DNA from: Paenibacillus terricola
GTDB lineage: Bacteria > Bacillota > Bacilli > Paenibacillales > Paenibacillaceae
Direction of reading: 5' to 3'
NCBI RefSeq assembly: GCF_014779765.1
Contig: NZ_JACXZA010000004.1
Location: forward strand, 310,001 to 374,000
DNA length: 64,000 nucleotides
Positions 51,323-60,038 of the stretch are shown piece after piece. Position numbers and translations under genes: made by a program. The notes beneath the pieces are model-generated. The model was not told where the DNA came from and searched no databases. It was given only the letters and a program-made list of their open reading frames with translations. Position 1 is the first letter of the stretch, and each line of letters opens with the position of its first letter.

Positions 51323-52480
51323 TTGGCTAATCGAACAAGACGAATGCGTATTCGACTGGCTGCGCTCGCAGCAGTACTACTCATTACTACAATTTCGGCA
51401 GGATGTTCACAATCAGGGGACTCGGAGCCCGAGCATTCAACAGCTGCTGCTAAGGAGACGGCATCTTCGGGGACGCTGCCAGGGGTTTCAGCTCTGCTGC
51501 AGGCACAGGGGGTGAAGGATGATTTCTGGCAGGCGTCGACGCCATCAGCAGAGGGGATGGATGAGGCGCTGCTTGCAGGCATTCAGGATGAGGTCGACAA
51601 GCATCATGAGCGGCTTTACAGCCTGATGATCGTACGGCATGGGAAGGTGGTGCTGGAGCAGTATTACCACGGCCGAACTGCGCAGGACCAGGCAGGCGTC
51701 TTCTCTGTCAGCAAAAGCATTCTATCCGCGCTTACCGGAATCGCGATCCGGGATGGCATATTTACGGGCGTTGAACAGGATGTAGGTTCGCTGCTCCCCG
51801 ACGAGCAGCGTGGCGAGATGCAGGCGCCGCTTCAACTGAAGCAGCTGCTGACGATGTCAGGCGGGCTCAAGCCAGTCGATGATACGATCATGGATTGGTT
51901 CAACAGCTCGAATTGGGTTGATTTTGTGCTGCAGGAGCCTTCCATGGAGAAGCCCGGCATCGTGTTCCGCTATAACACAGGGCTGTCGCACCTTCTATCC
52001 GCTGCGTTGACGCACGCGTCGGGTGAATCGACGATCTCCTATGCAGAGAAGCATTTGCTCGGTCCATTAGGTATCCAGGATTACGGTTGGCAGAAGGACC
52101 CGCAAGGAATTCCGGCAGGCGGCACGATGGTTACGCTTCGGCCGCGCGATATGGCGCGATTCGGGTATTTGTATTTGCATAATGGAGAGTGGATAGGCCG
52201 GCAGTTGGTGCCGAAGGATTGGGTGGCCGCGTCGACGAAGGAGCAGATCAAGACAGATTCGGGCGGCTCCTACGGCTATTTCTTCTGGCTGGGCGAGTCG
52301 AAGACGAAGGATGGCGTTGCGCATCCTAATTTTGCAGCGACCGGATATGGAGATCAGCTTGTATTGGTCGTGCCAGAGCTTGACCTGGTCGCCGTCGCGA
52401 CGTCGAATCCGGATTCGCGCGATACTTCATCGGCCGGCGAATTGATTGATCGATATGTGATTCCGGCAATCATGCAGTAA
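51323..52480 (+). CDS. Serine hydrolase lipoprotein, beta-lactamase/penicillin-binding fold
   Basis: The 385-residue protein starts at TTG 51323 with AAGGAGG eight bases upstream. Lipobox ISAGC (Cys near residue 28) anchors it outside the membrane. The class C beta-lactamase fold is shown by the nucleophile motif SVSK, the Tyr in RYNTG and a late GYG segment in ATGYGDQLV that replaces the KTG strand. It could be an esterase, D-aminopeptidase or carboxypeptidase-like enzyme; a role in antibiotic resistance is not implied. Confidence 0.88.
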   Translation: MANRTRRMRIRLAALAAVLLITTISAGCSQSGDSEPEHSTAAAKETASSGTLPGVSALLQAQGVKDDFWQASTPSAEGMDEALLAGIQDEVDKHHERLYSLMIVRHGKVVLEQYYHGRTAQDQAGVFSVSKSILSALTGIAIRDGIFTGVEQDVGSLLPDEQRGEMQAPLQLKQLLTMSGGLKPVDDTIMDWFNSSNWVDFVLQEPSMEKPGIVFRYNTGLSHLLSAALTHASGESTISYAEKHLLGPLGIQDYGWQKDPQGIPAGGTMVTLRPRDMARFGYLYLHNGEWIGRQLVPKDWVAASTKEQIKTDSGGSYGYFFWLGESKTKDGVAHPNFAATGYGDQLVLVVPELDLVAVATSNPDSRDTSSAGELIDRYVIPAIMQ

Positions 52481-52661
52481 TTGGTGTTGGTGTAATAGAG
52501 CCCTCGCAGCGTCTACCCTTGGTAGGTGACAAGCGTGGGCTTGTTTGACTTGGGCTGAAGCTTACCCGAAGAGGGATGTAGAGCGGAATATGCTTCTGGC
52601 CGGCGCGATTCGCACACAAAGCTAGACAAGGAGGCGCATAAGGTAGGACGGGGTGAGCAGA

Positions 52662-53441
52662 ATGTACACCAAACGTTACCGAAGTGCTGCAATCTGGGGA
52701 AAGCTTCGCGTCTGTCGCTATATGGCGGGGAGCGAGACGCTGCGTGCCGTCGTACCGCACAGCTTGTTATTGACGCCATCTAATCTGGCTTCAATGACGG
52801 AGAGGCATGAAGCTGTTTATGTGAAGCCTGATATCGGGTCGATGGGCATCGGCATACATAAGCTCGTTCGCACAGCGAACGGGTTTATGCTGTATTCTAC
52901 ACAGTGGCGCAGACAGGTGAAGCGTGAAGCGAAGGATGCAAGGGACGCCTATCGTCTGCTGCGTGCGTTTAGCAAGGGTAGAATGCTTATTCAGGAGGCA
53001 ATCGCAATCGACAATGTCAGCGATCAGCCGTACGACATCCGCGCGATGGTTCAGCGGCGGCCGGGCGGACCGTGGACATGTACCGGGTTCATGGCCAAAA
53101 TCGGCGGCAGCGGCAGCATCGTCACCAACTATTATCAGGGTGGACAAATCTGGACGCTGGAGCGTCTGCTGCGCGAGAAGGGCTATGATGCGGATAAGTG
53201 CCGCACGTTGACAGAGCAGTTGACGGCTAAGGCATTGGATACGGCCCAATGGCTAAGCGGCAAAAAGCAAGGCATGCGCGAGATGGGCATCGATTTTGCT
53301 TTTGACCGAGAAGGAAAGCTGTGGGTGCTCGAAGTGAACTCGAACCATCCGCAGTTTCATCCGCTTAGGAAGCTGGATCCGGCCGCCTATCAGCGAATGA
53401 TGTCATTTGCCCGTGCCTATGGCAGGTATGATGCGCAATAG
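52662..53441 (+). CDS. YheC/YheD-family ATP-grasp protein (spore-coat-associated type)
   Basis: The 259-residue protein covers the ATP-grasp core of the YheC/D family: VYVKPDIGSMGIGIHKLV (nucleotide loop), YDIRAMVQRRPGGPWTCTGF, and the metal site FDREGKLWVLEVNSNHPQF. Relatives in Bacillus associate with the endospore coat. Paenibacillus-type genomes carry several short copies such as this one. The ATG at 52662 is preferred over a GTG nine bases earlier. The substrate and ligase reaction are unknown. Confidence 0.88.
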   Translation: MYTKRYRSAAIWGKLRVCRYMAGSETLRAVVPHSLLLTPSNLASMTERHEAVYVKPDIGSMGIGIHKLVRTANGFMLYSTQWRRQVKREAKDARDAYRLLRAFSKGRMLIQEAIAIDNVSDQPYDIRAMVQRRPGGPWTCTGFMAKIGGSGSIVTNYYQGGQIWTLERLLREKGYDADKCRTLTEQLTAKALDTAQWLSGKKQGMREMGIDFAFDREGKLWVLEVNSNHPQFHPLRKLDPAAYQRMMSFARAYGRYDAQ

Positions 53442-53502
53442 ACAACTGCTTGTCATGCTGTGCTACAATAGGGCTAATCTAACGGAATAGGTGCGGGTAG
53501 CC

Positions 53503-54468
53503 ATGAATGAATGGAACATCAGACCAGCTCTCGCTGCGGACGGTACCATACGCGAGGATGCGATCGCACAGCGAATTCCGCTCGGCGGCGAGACTGGCGA
53601 TACTGTAGTAGAACGGCTCGTGCTCCAAGAGCTCGATATAGTCGTCATTCGGAAGACGACCGCCAACATTGCGCTGGCTGCTCGGGAGGCAGCGCTGTAT
53701 GCGGATGTGCTGCAGCAGCTGCCAGCGATTTATCCGCGGCTGCTTGCGTATGCATCGTCAGAGGAGCAGGACGCGGCATCGCTCGTTTATGAGGATGTCG
53801 GTGTGATCGATCATAGTTTTGACGAACAGCTTGCAGTAGAATTGATTGGTCATATGGCGCGTTGGCATGCGATGCCTACGGCAGATCTGCCGCTTGGCGG
53901 TGAGCGGGGGCCAAGGCCCGACTATGAGGAACTGGCGGCGGAGCTCATCATGACGCTGGGTTGGAGCTGGTGGCCTGCTGAGGGTGAGAACGTATTGGGC
54001 ATAGATGCCGCGTTGGTGAAGCGTGTATATGACCGTGCGAAGCAGCAACCTCCTGTGATCAAATATGTTCTGTCGCATGGTGATCTGCATGCAGGCAGCT
54101 ATGGCCGTTCCGCGGCAGGCAATCTCGTCGTGGCGAACTGGGTGCATGTGCACCGCAACAGCCCATATTGGGATCTCTATCACATGCTTGATTTGCCTTC
54201 GGGGACTGTGCTTCAGCAGATTGATGATGCGGCATGGGAGCGATTGCTAACGGCATATTGGCAGCAGGCGGGAGAGGGGATTATCCCGGCTGAGCAGGCA
54301 GCATTCCTGCGCGAATACTGCCTATTCGCAGCAGTGTTCTCGTTCTGGGTGCTGCAAGAGTTGGAGCGTCAGCTTGCTGCGGAGGAAGTTGAGGGGCGTA
54401 GAGAGCAATTGCTGCAGGAGCGAGGGCAGGCGGCGGCTTCGTTCCAGCGCTGCGCGGAACGGTTCTAG
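53503..54468 (+). CDS. APH-fold (aminoglycoside phosphotransferase-like) protein with degenerate metal site
   Basis: The 321-residue protein has the APH/choline-kinase fold: a beta-rich N-lobe, then the catalytic loop HGDLH (192-196) and a WDLYHML segment typical of the family. Two Mg-binding positions are altered. The Asn expected three residues after HGDLH is Ser199 (HGDLHAGS), and the Asp of the usual IDW motif is replaced (ANW, 211-213). It may be a pseudokinase or have an unusual metal arrangement. It lies between the YheC/D gene and the VTT-domain gene, all co-directional. Confidence 0.8.
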   Translation: MNEWNIRPALAADGTIREDAIAQRIPLGGETGDTVVERLVLQELDIVVIRKTTANIALAAREAALYADVLQQLPAIYPRLLAYASSEEQDAASLVYEDVGVIDHSFDEQLAVELIGHMARWHAMPTADLPLGGERGPRPDYEELAAELIMTLGWSWWPAEGENVLGIDAALVKRVYDRAKQQPPVIKYVLSHGDLHAGSYGRSAAGNLVVANWVHVHRNSPYWDLYHMLDLPSGTVLQQIDDAAWERLLTAYWQQAGEGIIPAEQAAFLREYCLFAAVFSFWVLQELERQLAAEEVEGRREQLLQERGQAAASFQRCAERF

Positions 54469-54561
54469 TTGAGATCGCAGCGTGTTACATAAAAGGTAAA
54501 CTAGCAGGCTATGCTAGCCTCGTACATATGGATGGTTGATCGGAAAGTAGGTTGCGATAAG

Positions 54562-55203
54562 ATGTCGATGTCAGATTGGATTGCCTATTGGACGGAGAAA
54601 GATCATTTGCTGGATCTGCTGGAGCAGTATCGGTCGCTCGGACCGCTGCCTGGCGTTGCGCTGACGTTTATGAAATCATTCGTGCCGCCGCTGCCGACGC
54701 TTGTCATCGTTGGAGTTAATGCAGCGGTGTATGGCCTATGGCTTGGTTTCCTCTATTCCTGGCTGGGCCTTGTGGCCGGTTGCCTGGTTACGTTCCTGCT
54801 TGTCCGGCGGATTGCGGACCATCCGTTCCTTCAGCGGTATGCGCAGCGGCGGAAGGTGCAGAACGGGCTGCGCTGGGTGCGGCGCAATGCTTTTAGTTAT
54901 GTTTTTATCCTTAGTATCTTCCCCGTAGGCCCGTTCGTTGTCGTCAATGTGGCGGCAGCGCTCGCCCGGATGAAGTTCAGGTCTTTCCTGCTCGCCGTCG
55001 CGGCCGGCAAAGGCATTATGGTGTTCGCGGTGTCGCTCGTCGGTCATGACGTGGCGCGTTATTATCGGAATCCGGAGCTGCTCATCTATATCGTGCTGCT
55101 GATTGCTTTGTCGCTTGTCATTATGAAGTGGGTCGAGGCGCGGTATATGCGCGATACGGAGGAGACGGTTGTAGAGATTGCGGGCGAGGCAGAGGCGAAG
55201 TAA
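54562..55203 (+). CDS. VTT-domain (TVP38/TMEM64/DedA-like) membrane protein
   Basis: The 213-residue protein has about five membrane segments. The family core is visible: GPLPGVALTFMKSFVPPLPTLVIVGVNAAVYG, then LLVRRIAD and a late FPVGPFVVVNVAAALARM segment. VTT proteins are thought to act as lipid scramblases or flippases such as those for undecaprenyl phosphate or phosphatidylethanolamine. The ATG at 54562 (AAGTAGG upstream) is preferred to one at 54511. The next gene starts 30 bp downstream. Confidence 0.83.
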   Translation: MSMSDWIAYWTEKDHLLDLLEQYRSLGPLPGVALTFMKSFVPPLPTLVIVGVNAAVYGLWLGFLYSWLGLVAGCLVTFLLVRRIADHPFLQRYAQRRKVQNGLRWVRRNAFSYVFILSIFPVGPFVVVNVAAALARMKFRSFLLAVAAGKGIMVFAVSLVGHDVARYYRNPELLIYIVLLIALSLVIMKWVEARYMRDTEETVVEIAGEAEAK

Positions 55204-55232
55204 GAATCGTGCAGCGAGCGAGGGGGGCGGCG

Positions 55233-56003
55233 ATGAGCGGAGTAGAAGATCGGTATTCGTGGGACAAGGTTACGGAAGTCTGTCTGCTGGCCGGCAAAAT
55301 CATGATGCAGAACGGCGGCGAGACGTACCGCGTCGAAGATACGATGATGCGAATTGCCGCTGCCTACGGCAAGGACAATTCGCACAGCTATGTGACGCCG
55401 ACCGGCATCCTGTTCGCCATTGACGGCGGGGCGCCAGGGACGCGTCTTATTCGCATTAATGAGCGGTCGAATGATCTGCGCAAGGTAACGCTTGTTAATG
55501 ACGTGTCCCGGCGGATCAGCCGCGGCGAGCTTACGCCAGCGGAGGCGTGCGCGCTGCTGAAGGACATCGACAGCAAGCCGCCGGTATACCGCCCGCTGCT
55601 TCAGGTGGCGTCGGCTACGCTCGCAAGCGGCTGCTTCCTGCTCATGTTCAATGGCACAGCCGCCGATATTGTGCCGTCCGCGATTGCTGGCGGCGCAGGC
55701 TTCACGGCGCTTGTGCTGTTCCAGCGCTACGTGCCGGCGAAGTTATTCGCCGAGCTGCTAGCGGCGGTTGTCGTTGGCGCGCTTGCTTGTTTATTCGTCA
55801 GCATAGGGATTGGCCATGAGCTGGACCGCATCATTATCGGCGCAGTCATGCCGCTTGTTCCGGGGCTGCTGCTGACGAACGCGGTGCGCGACCTAATGGC
55901 AGGCCATCTCGTATCGGGCTTGTCCAAGGGGGCAGAGGCGTTCTTAACTGCGTTCGCGATTGGGACGGGCATCGCATTCGTGCTCTCGATGTATTACAGC
56001 TAG
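55233..56003 (+). CDS. Threonine/serine exporter subunit, ThrE N-terminal type (DUF1212, YjjP-like)
   Basis: The 256-residue protein has the ThrE cytoplasmic opening (AGKIMMQNGGETYRVEDTMMRIA, then SYVTPTGILFAI) followed by four or five membrane helices. It works with the DUF3815 partner encoded 51 bp downstream as a split form of the single-chain ThrE exporter. GAGGGGGG precedes the ATG at 55233. Amino-acid or dicarboxylate export are both known for family members. Confidence 0.88.
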   Translation: MSGVEDRYSWDKVTEVCLLAGKIMMQNGGETYRVEDTMMRIAAAYGKDNSHSYVTPTGILFAIDGGAPGTRLIRINERSNDLRKVTLVNDVSRRISRGELTPAEACALLKDIDSKPPVYRPLLQVASATLASGCFLLMFNGTAADIVPSAIAGGAGFTALVLFQRYVPAKLFAELLAAVVVGALACLFVSIGIGHELDRIIIGAVMPLVPGLLLTNAVRDLMAGHLVSGLSKGAEAFLTAFAIGTGIAFVLSMYYS

Positions 56004-56054
56004 TCATTTGTCCGTTTGTTGGTGGGAAGCGAAGACGAGAAGGAGGGGTTCAGC

Positions 56055-56540
56055 ATGACGATGGTCGCGTACGTTAATGATGCACTGCCGTTGATTGGAC
56101 AAGCCGTCGCAAGCCTTATTGCGGCGGCAGCCTTCGGCGTCCTGTTTCAAGTGCCGAAGCGAACGCTGCTGCCATGCGGCGTGACGGGCATGGTCGGCTG
56201 GCTCGCCTACGTGCTGCTGGACCGCCGTCTGGATGCCGTCCCGGCAACGCTGATTGCTGCGTTGGTCGTAACGGTCGCAGCGCAGCTGTTCGCTCGCACG
56301 TACCGGATACCGGTCATCGTCTTCAGCGTCGCCGGCATCATACCGCTCGTGCCGGGCGGTGTCGCATACGACGCAATGCGGAGCGTCGTCGAGAACCGGT
56401 ACGACGACTCCCTGCCGCTGGCGGCGAAGGCGTTCATGATGTCCGGGGCGATCGCGGTCGGCCTCGTCCTGTCGGAGGTCGTGAATCAGCTGCTGCTGCC
56501 GAAGGTCAAGAACGCCAAGCACGAGGAGCCGCAGCCTTAA
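56055..56540 (+). CDS. Threonine/serine exporter subunit, ThrE C-terminal type (DUF3815, YjjB-like)
   Basis: The 161-residue protein has four or five helices with the family motif PVIVFSVAGIIPLVPGGVAYDAM. It completes the split ThrE transporter. AAGGAGG lies eight bases before the ATG at 56055. A strong terminator follows, so the VTT, DUF1212 and DUF3815 genes likely form the end of one transcript. Confidence 0.88.
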   Translation: MTMVAYVNDALPLIGQAVASLIAAAAFGVLFQVPKRTLLPCGVTGMVGWLAYVLLDRRLDAVPATLIAALVVTVAAQLFARTYRIPVIVFSVAGIIPLVPGGVAYDAMRSVVENRYDDSLPLAAKAFMMSGAIAVGLVLSEVVNQLLLPKVKNAKHEEPQP

Positions 56541-56554
56541 TGGGGAAGCAAGAG

Positions 56555-56610
56555 AGCCAATCCATCCGTTACTTCATCGACGAAGTGACGAGATGGATTG
56601 GCTTTTGTTT
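56555..56610 (+). terminator. Rho-independent terminator
   Basis: A long stem (AGCCAATCCATC with GATGGATTGGCT, inner CTTC/GAAG pairing) spans 56555-56603 and is followed by TTTTGTTT. Confidence 0.88.
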
Positions 56611-56739
56611 GTTTGGTGCATCTATTAGTGCAGGACGGAAGAGACGTGACGGTATTTTGAATCTGAAACTAGGCATGGGCATTGTGGCTTGTCATACGGG
56701 CCGAGACAGAGACGTGTTGCAATCAGGCTGCATTGACGT

Positions 56740-56921
56740 TAACGGATCATAGTAACGCTATTTCTCGTTCCTGCACACGTTTGATTTCTAACGGACTATA
56801 GTGGCGCTATTGTCCTGATGAGCAGCAGTTTTGAACTGAAATTGTATTAATAGCGTATCTAGGATCCGTTAGACTAGCGATTGGCGAGATTTCGTGGGAA
56901 TAGCGTCATCTTGGTCCGTTA
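56740..56921. repeat. Cluster of four 23-bp repeats, two direct then two inverted
   Basis: Copies begin TAACGGA and end CGCTATT on the plus strand at 56740-56762 and 56789-56811. Two copies read on the minus strand at 56849-56871 and 56899-56921. Start-to-start distances within each pair are 49 and 50 bp. The middle four to six bases vary. They fill most of a 630-bp spacer (56611-57242) that holds no gene. Confidence 0.85.
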
Positions 56922-57153
56922 GCTTGTCAGCAGCGGACGCTTTCAATGGCATCCCCTTCGTCTGCTAGCCTTTCGATAGAACGCAAACGGCTGCTTTTTG
57001 ACAAAAATAATTAGTATCGCTTTCGAAGAAGAAACTCTCAATTCATTGCCTTGCAGGCTAAAGGTTTGAACTTATTTTGCCTTTGGATGTAACTAGTATA
57101 AATTGCAAGAGTAGAATTGTTGATATTTTCCGAAAAACAGAAAGAAATCGTCG

Positions 57154-57180
57154 TAACTAGATATAACTAGATATATCTAA
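57154..57180. promoter_or_regulatory. Probable operator upstream of modA
   Basis: TAACTAGATA is repeated in tandem (57154-57163, 57164-57173), and AGATATATCT (57169-57178) forms a palindrome at the junction. A related TAACTAGTATA lies at 57090. The site is 63 bp before modA and may bind a molybdate- or growth-dependent regulator. The regulator is unknown. Confidence 0.45.
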
Positions 57181-57242
57181 ACATATCCAGTTGTGCTAGA
57201 ATCGGCTTTGAGTACATATAGATACGCTTGGAGGAGAGAGGC

Positions 57243-58052
57243 ATGTTGAAACCGAAGAAACGTTTAGTGATCGGATTTGTATTGTTGCTCGCACTCGCAT
57301 TTACACTTACAGGGGTAATTTCATCACGATATGCAACAGACCAGCAGGCAGAGGCGGCTAGCGGTAAGACGGAGCTGATCATCTCTGCTGCAGCGAGCTT
57401 ACAGGACAGTCTCGAAGAGATTGCAAAGCTATATGAGTCGGACCACAAGGACATTGATCTGACGTTCAACTATGGATCGTCGGGCACCCTGCAGAAGCAG
57501 ATCGAACAAGGCGCGCCAGCAGATCTATTCTTCTCGGCGGGCGCCAAGCAGATGGATGCGCTCGTGAAGGATAAGCTGATCAGCGATCATAAGACGCTGC
57601 TGAAGAATGAGCTCGTCATGGTCGTGCCGTCGGACTCCAAGCTTACGTTTAATACAGTGAAACAGCTGACGAATAAATCGATCAAGAAAATTGCGATCGG
57701 ACAGCCGGAGTCGGTGCCAGCAGGGCAATATGCGAAGGAAACGTTGACCTCGCGGCAAGTATGGGACGCGCTCAAAGATAAATTGGTTTATGCGAAGGAC
57801 GTTCGTCAGGTGCTGACGTATGTGGAGACGGGCAACGTAGATGCAGGCTTCGTCTACAAGACAGATGCGCTTACGTCCAAGAAAGTACGAATCGCGCTTC
57901 ATATCGCACCAGGGGTGCACACGGCAATCGTGTATCCGGCAGGCGTGGTGAAGGAAACGAAACATGCAGCTGAAGCCAAAGAATTCTATTCGTACCTACA
58001 GTCGGATAAGGCAGATGCGATCTTCGTGAAATACGGATTTAAGCTTAGCTAA
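57243..58052 (+). CDS. modA: Molybdate ABC transporter substrate-binding protein
   Basis: The 269-residue protein has a long N-terminal hydrophobic segment (about 8-28) serving as signal anchor or signal peptide. The ModA fold follows: LIISAAASLQDSLEEIAK, FNYGSSGTLQKQIEQGAPADLFFSA, IGQPESVPAGQYAKE and TGNVDAGFVYKTDA, which carry the oxyanion-binding Ser and backbone positions. It captures molybdate or tungstate outside the cell. GGAGGAGAG precedes the ATG. modB follows after 117 bp. Confidence 0.94.
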   Translation: MLKPKKRLVIGFVLLLALAFTLTGVISSRYATDQQAEAASGKTELIISAAASLQDSLEEIAKLYESDHKDIDLTFNYGSSGTLQKQIEQGAPADLFFSAGAKQMDALVKDKLISDHKTLLKNELVMVVPSDSKLTFNTVKQLTNKSIKKIAIGQPESVPAGQYAKETLTSRQVWDALKDKLVYAKDVRQVLTYVETGNVDAGFVYKTDALTSKKVRIALHIAPGVHTAIVYPAGVVKETKHAAEAKEFYSYLQSDKADAIFVKYGFKLS

Positions 58053-58112
58053 TCAAGCTTCGAGGTTAAATATGCTTTCTTGAGGAGCTTTGTAATTATT
58101 AGTCGACACAAA

Positions 58113-58144
58113 GGCCAATCAGGAAAACTTCGTGATCATTGGCC
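58113..58144 (+). other. Hairpin between modA and modB
   Basis: GGCCAAT and ATTGGCC pair around a 18-base loop containing an inner TGATCA. The following GTCTTAG is only weakly T-rich. It may attenuate or protect the transcript between binding protein and permease. Confidence 0.5.
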
Positions 58145-58169
58145 GTCTTAGATGAGGTAGGTAGGTGGC

Positions 58170-58841
58170 GTGGGCGTGGAATGGTCAACCTTCTTCGAGC
58201 CGATCGGGCTCTCTATTCAAATATCGCTGGTCGCCAGCATTATCATTTTCGTGTGTGCGCTGGCAACGGCACGATGGATGGCAAGAGCCCGTTTCCTCGG
58301 TCGGAGCATACTAGAGACGATTCTGCTGCTGCCGCTTGTGCTGCCCCCTACGGTTGTAGGCCTGGTGCTTCTCGTCCTGCTCGGACGCCGCAGCTGGATC
58401 GGCAAAGCGTATGAGGCGATTTCGGGCGGGCCGATCTTGTTTACTTGGGGCGCGGCCACGATTGCTGCAGTTGTTGTGGCATTCCCGCTCGCCTATCGTC
58501 AGATGAAGACGGGCTTCGAAGGCGTCGATCGGAACTTAGAAGATTCTGCACGTGCGAACGGGGCTAATGAGTGGCAGGTGTTTCGTTACATCACAATGCC
58601 GCTTGCGAGCCGCTCGCTGACATCTGCTTATTTGCTCGCTTTCTGCCGCGGACTCGGCGAGTTCGGTGCGACGTTAATGGTGGCGGGCAATATTCCAGGT
58701 CGGACGCAGACGATTCCGACGGCGATCTACGTCGCTTCCGATGGCGGAAGCATGAAGATGGCATGGGCATGGTCAGGATCGATGATTCTGCTCTCGTTCA
58801 TTGTGTTGCTGCTGTCCAACCGGATCTCGAAAGAAACATGA
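58170..58841 (+). CDS. modB: Molybdate ABC transporter permease
   Basis: The 223-residue permease has five membrane helices and the ModB/CysT-type EAA loop (RNLEDSARANGANEWQVFRYI). N- and C-terminal markers such as PLVLPPTVVGLVLLVLLG and FCRGLGEFGATLMVAGNIPGRT are diagnostic. The start is GTG at 58170 or 58176. A strong terminator follows the stop by five bases, so no ATPase gene (modC) is in this operon. Confidence 0.94.
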   Translation: MGVEWSTFFEPIGLSIQISLVASIIIFVCALATARWMARARFLGRSILETILLLPLVLPPTVVGLVLLVLLGRRSWIGKAYEAISGGPILFTWGAATIAAVVVAFPLAYRQMKTGFEGVDRNLEDSARANGANEWQVFRYITMPLASRSLTSAYLLAFCRGLGEFGATLMVAGNIPGRTQTIPTAIYVASDGGSMKMAWAWSGSMILLSFIVLLLSNRISKET

Positions 58842-58846
58842 ACATA

Positions 58847-58900
58847 AAGGCCGTTCCTAATTAGCAGATTCGTCTGCTAATTAGGAACGGCCTTGTTTTG
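58847..58900. terminator. Very long perfect terminator hairpin
   Basis: A perfect 22-bp stem (58847-58868 with 58873-58894) with a TTCG loop is followed by GTTTTG. It ends the modAB operon and is nearly symmetric, so it can also stop lipL read-through. Confidence 0.95.
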
Positions 58901-58985
58901 TTTATGCAGGGGTATGGCGGCAGGTGTCCCATCATGCCATTGCCTAGCGTGCAATGAAAGGATGTCATTTATATATTGTCGCTAG

Positions 58986-60038
58986 CTACCGCTTATACCG
59001 TGCGTGCAGCGAGGCAATCATTGCCTCAAGCTCGTCCGTTAGCGGCAGCTTAAGCCGCGCGGCGGAGTCGGCTACCGCGTCCGGCTGCTGGCACGTGCGG
59101 ATGACCGCCTTCACGCGCTCGGCGAATGTCCGCGTCGCATCGGCTCCGATCGTCGTCAATTCCTCCAGACTAGCGGTGCTGTCTGGCACGACGATCGGAT
59201 GCGAGACCGCTGCCGCCGCACCCTCGGTGCCGCCTTCAGTCGGACTACCCGTCACGCTCACATTGCTGCTACCGTTGCCGCCAGCCCCGACACTCGCCTC
59301 CGTCGAGCTCGCGCCAGTCCCCGCCGCCGCGTCATAGAACGCGCGGACGAGCGCCGCGCGTTCGCTGCCGGAGCCTTCTGCGACGACGAACGCCTGCACG
59401 ATGAGCGCCTTCGCTTGGCGGCGCTGCGCGATGCCGCAGAACTTGCGCCCATCGATGCTCAGGTCATAGTCGCCAGGGCAGTAGGCGCCAGCAATCTCAC
59501 CTTTATCTACCCGGCTGCCAGTGAACGACAAGGCGAGCGAGATCAGCTCGTACATCCGCTCGAAATCGTGGTTGAACCGCATGCCCGATGCGCTGCCGTC
59601 GATCGGCACGATGAGCGACACGTTGACGACGCCGCGATCAAGCGGCACCGCCGCGCCGCCCGAGTTGCGGACAGCGGTATGATAATGCCGCACCGCCAGC
59701 TGCTGCAGCGCCGTCTCTACGTGCGGCAGCCGGTTGTCGCGCTGCCCTAGGATGAAGGCGCCTGGATGGCGCCATAGATGAATGATCGGCGGCCCGCCTT
59801 CGCCAACCTGCCGACATAGCAGCTCATCGAGCGCGAACGAGTGGAGGGGGTCCGTATCCGGCTGCCCCTCGTTCATGCGGTCCAAGATGAGCATGCCCCT
59901 ATAATCATCGGCAAACGCCGATATCGAGGCGCCGTCGAATGTCTCCTCTGACTCCGCTGCTGTCTCCTCTATCCACGCATCGCGATCGCTTCGCGTTCGC
60001 GGCTGCGTATCCTTTTGTCCCCAAGCATCCATAGCCAT
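58986..60038 (-). CDS. lipL: Octanoyl-[GcvH]:protein N-octanoyltransferase (LipL) with low-complexity insert
   Basis: LipL moves octanoyl from GcvH to E2 subunits in lipoate synthesis. The 350-residue product has the family's catalytic Cys (GAYCPGDYDLSIDG, about Cys187), VRNSGGAAVPLDRGVVN and CGIAQRRQAKALIVQAFV. It is about 70 residues longer than B. subtilis LipL (281). Part of the excess is an N-terminal extension. The rest is a Gly/Ser/Thr/Ala-rich insert (about 237-281, nucleotides 59196-59330) in the loop after the FYDAA helix. The start is ATG 60038 or 60032. Confidence 0.88.
   Translation of the reverse strand: MAMDAWGQKDTQPRTRSDRDAWIEETAAESEETFDGASISAFADDYRGMLILDRMNEGQPDTDPLHSFALDELLCRQVGEGGPPIIHLWRHPGAFILGQRDNRLPHVETALQQLAVRHYHTAVRNSGGAAVPLDRGVVNVSLIVPIDGSASGMRFNHDFERMYELISLALSFTGSRVDKGEIAGAYCPGDYDLSIDGRKFCGIAQRRQAKALIVQAFVVAEGSGSERAALVRAFYDAAAGTGASSTEASVGAGGNGSSNVSVTGSPTEGGTEGAAAAVSHPIVVPDSTASLEELTTIGADATRTFAERVKAVIRTCQQPDAVADSAARLKLPLTDELEAMIASLHARYKR

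Noticed and set aside
56740-56921. CRISPR array
   Set aside because: Only four units occur, in mixed orientation, with imperfect repeats and no cas genes nearby.
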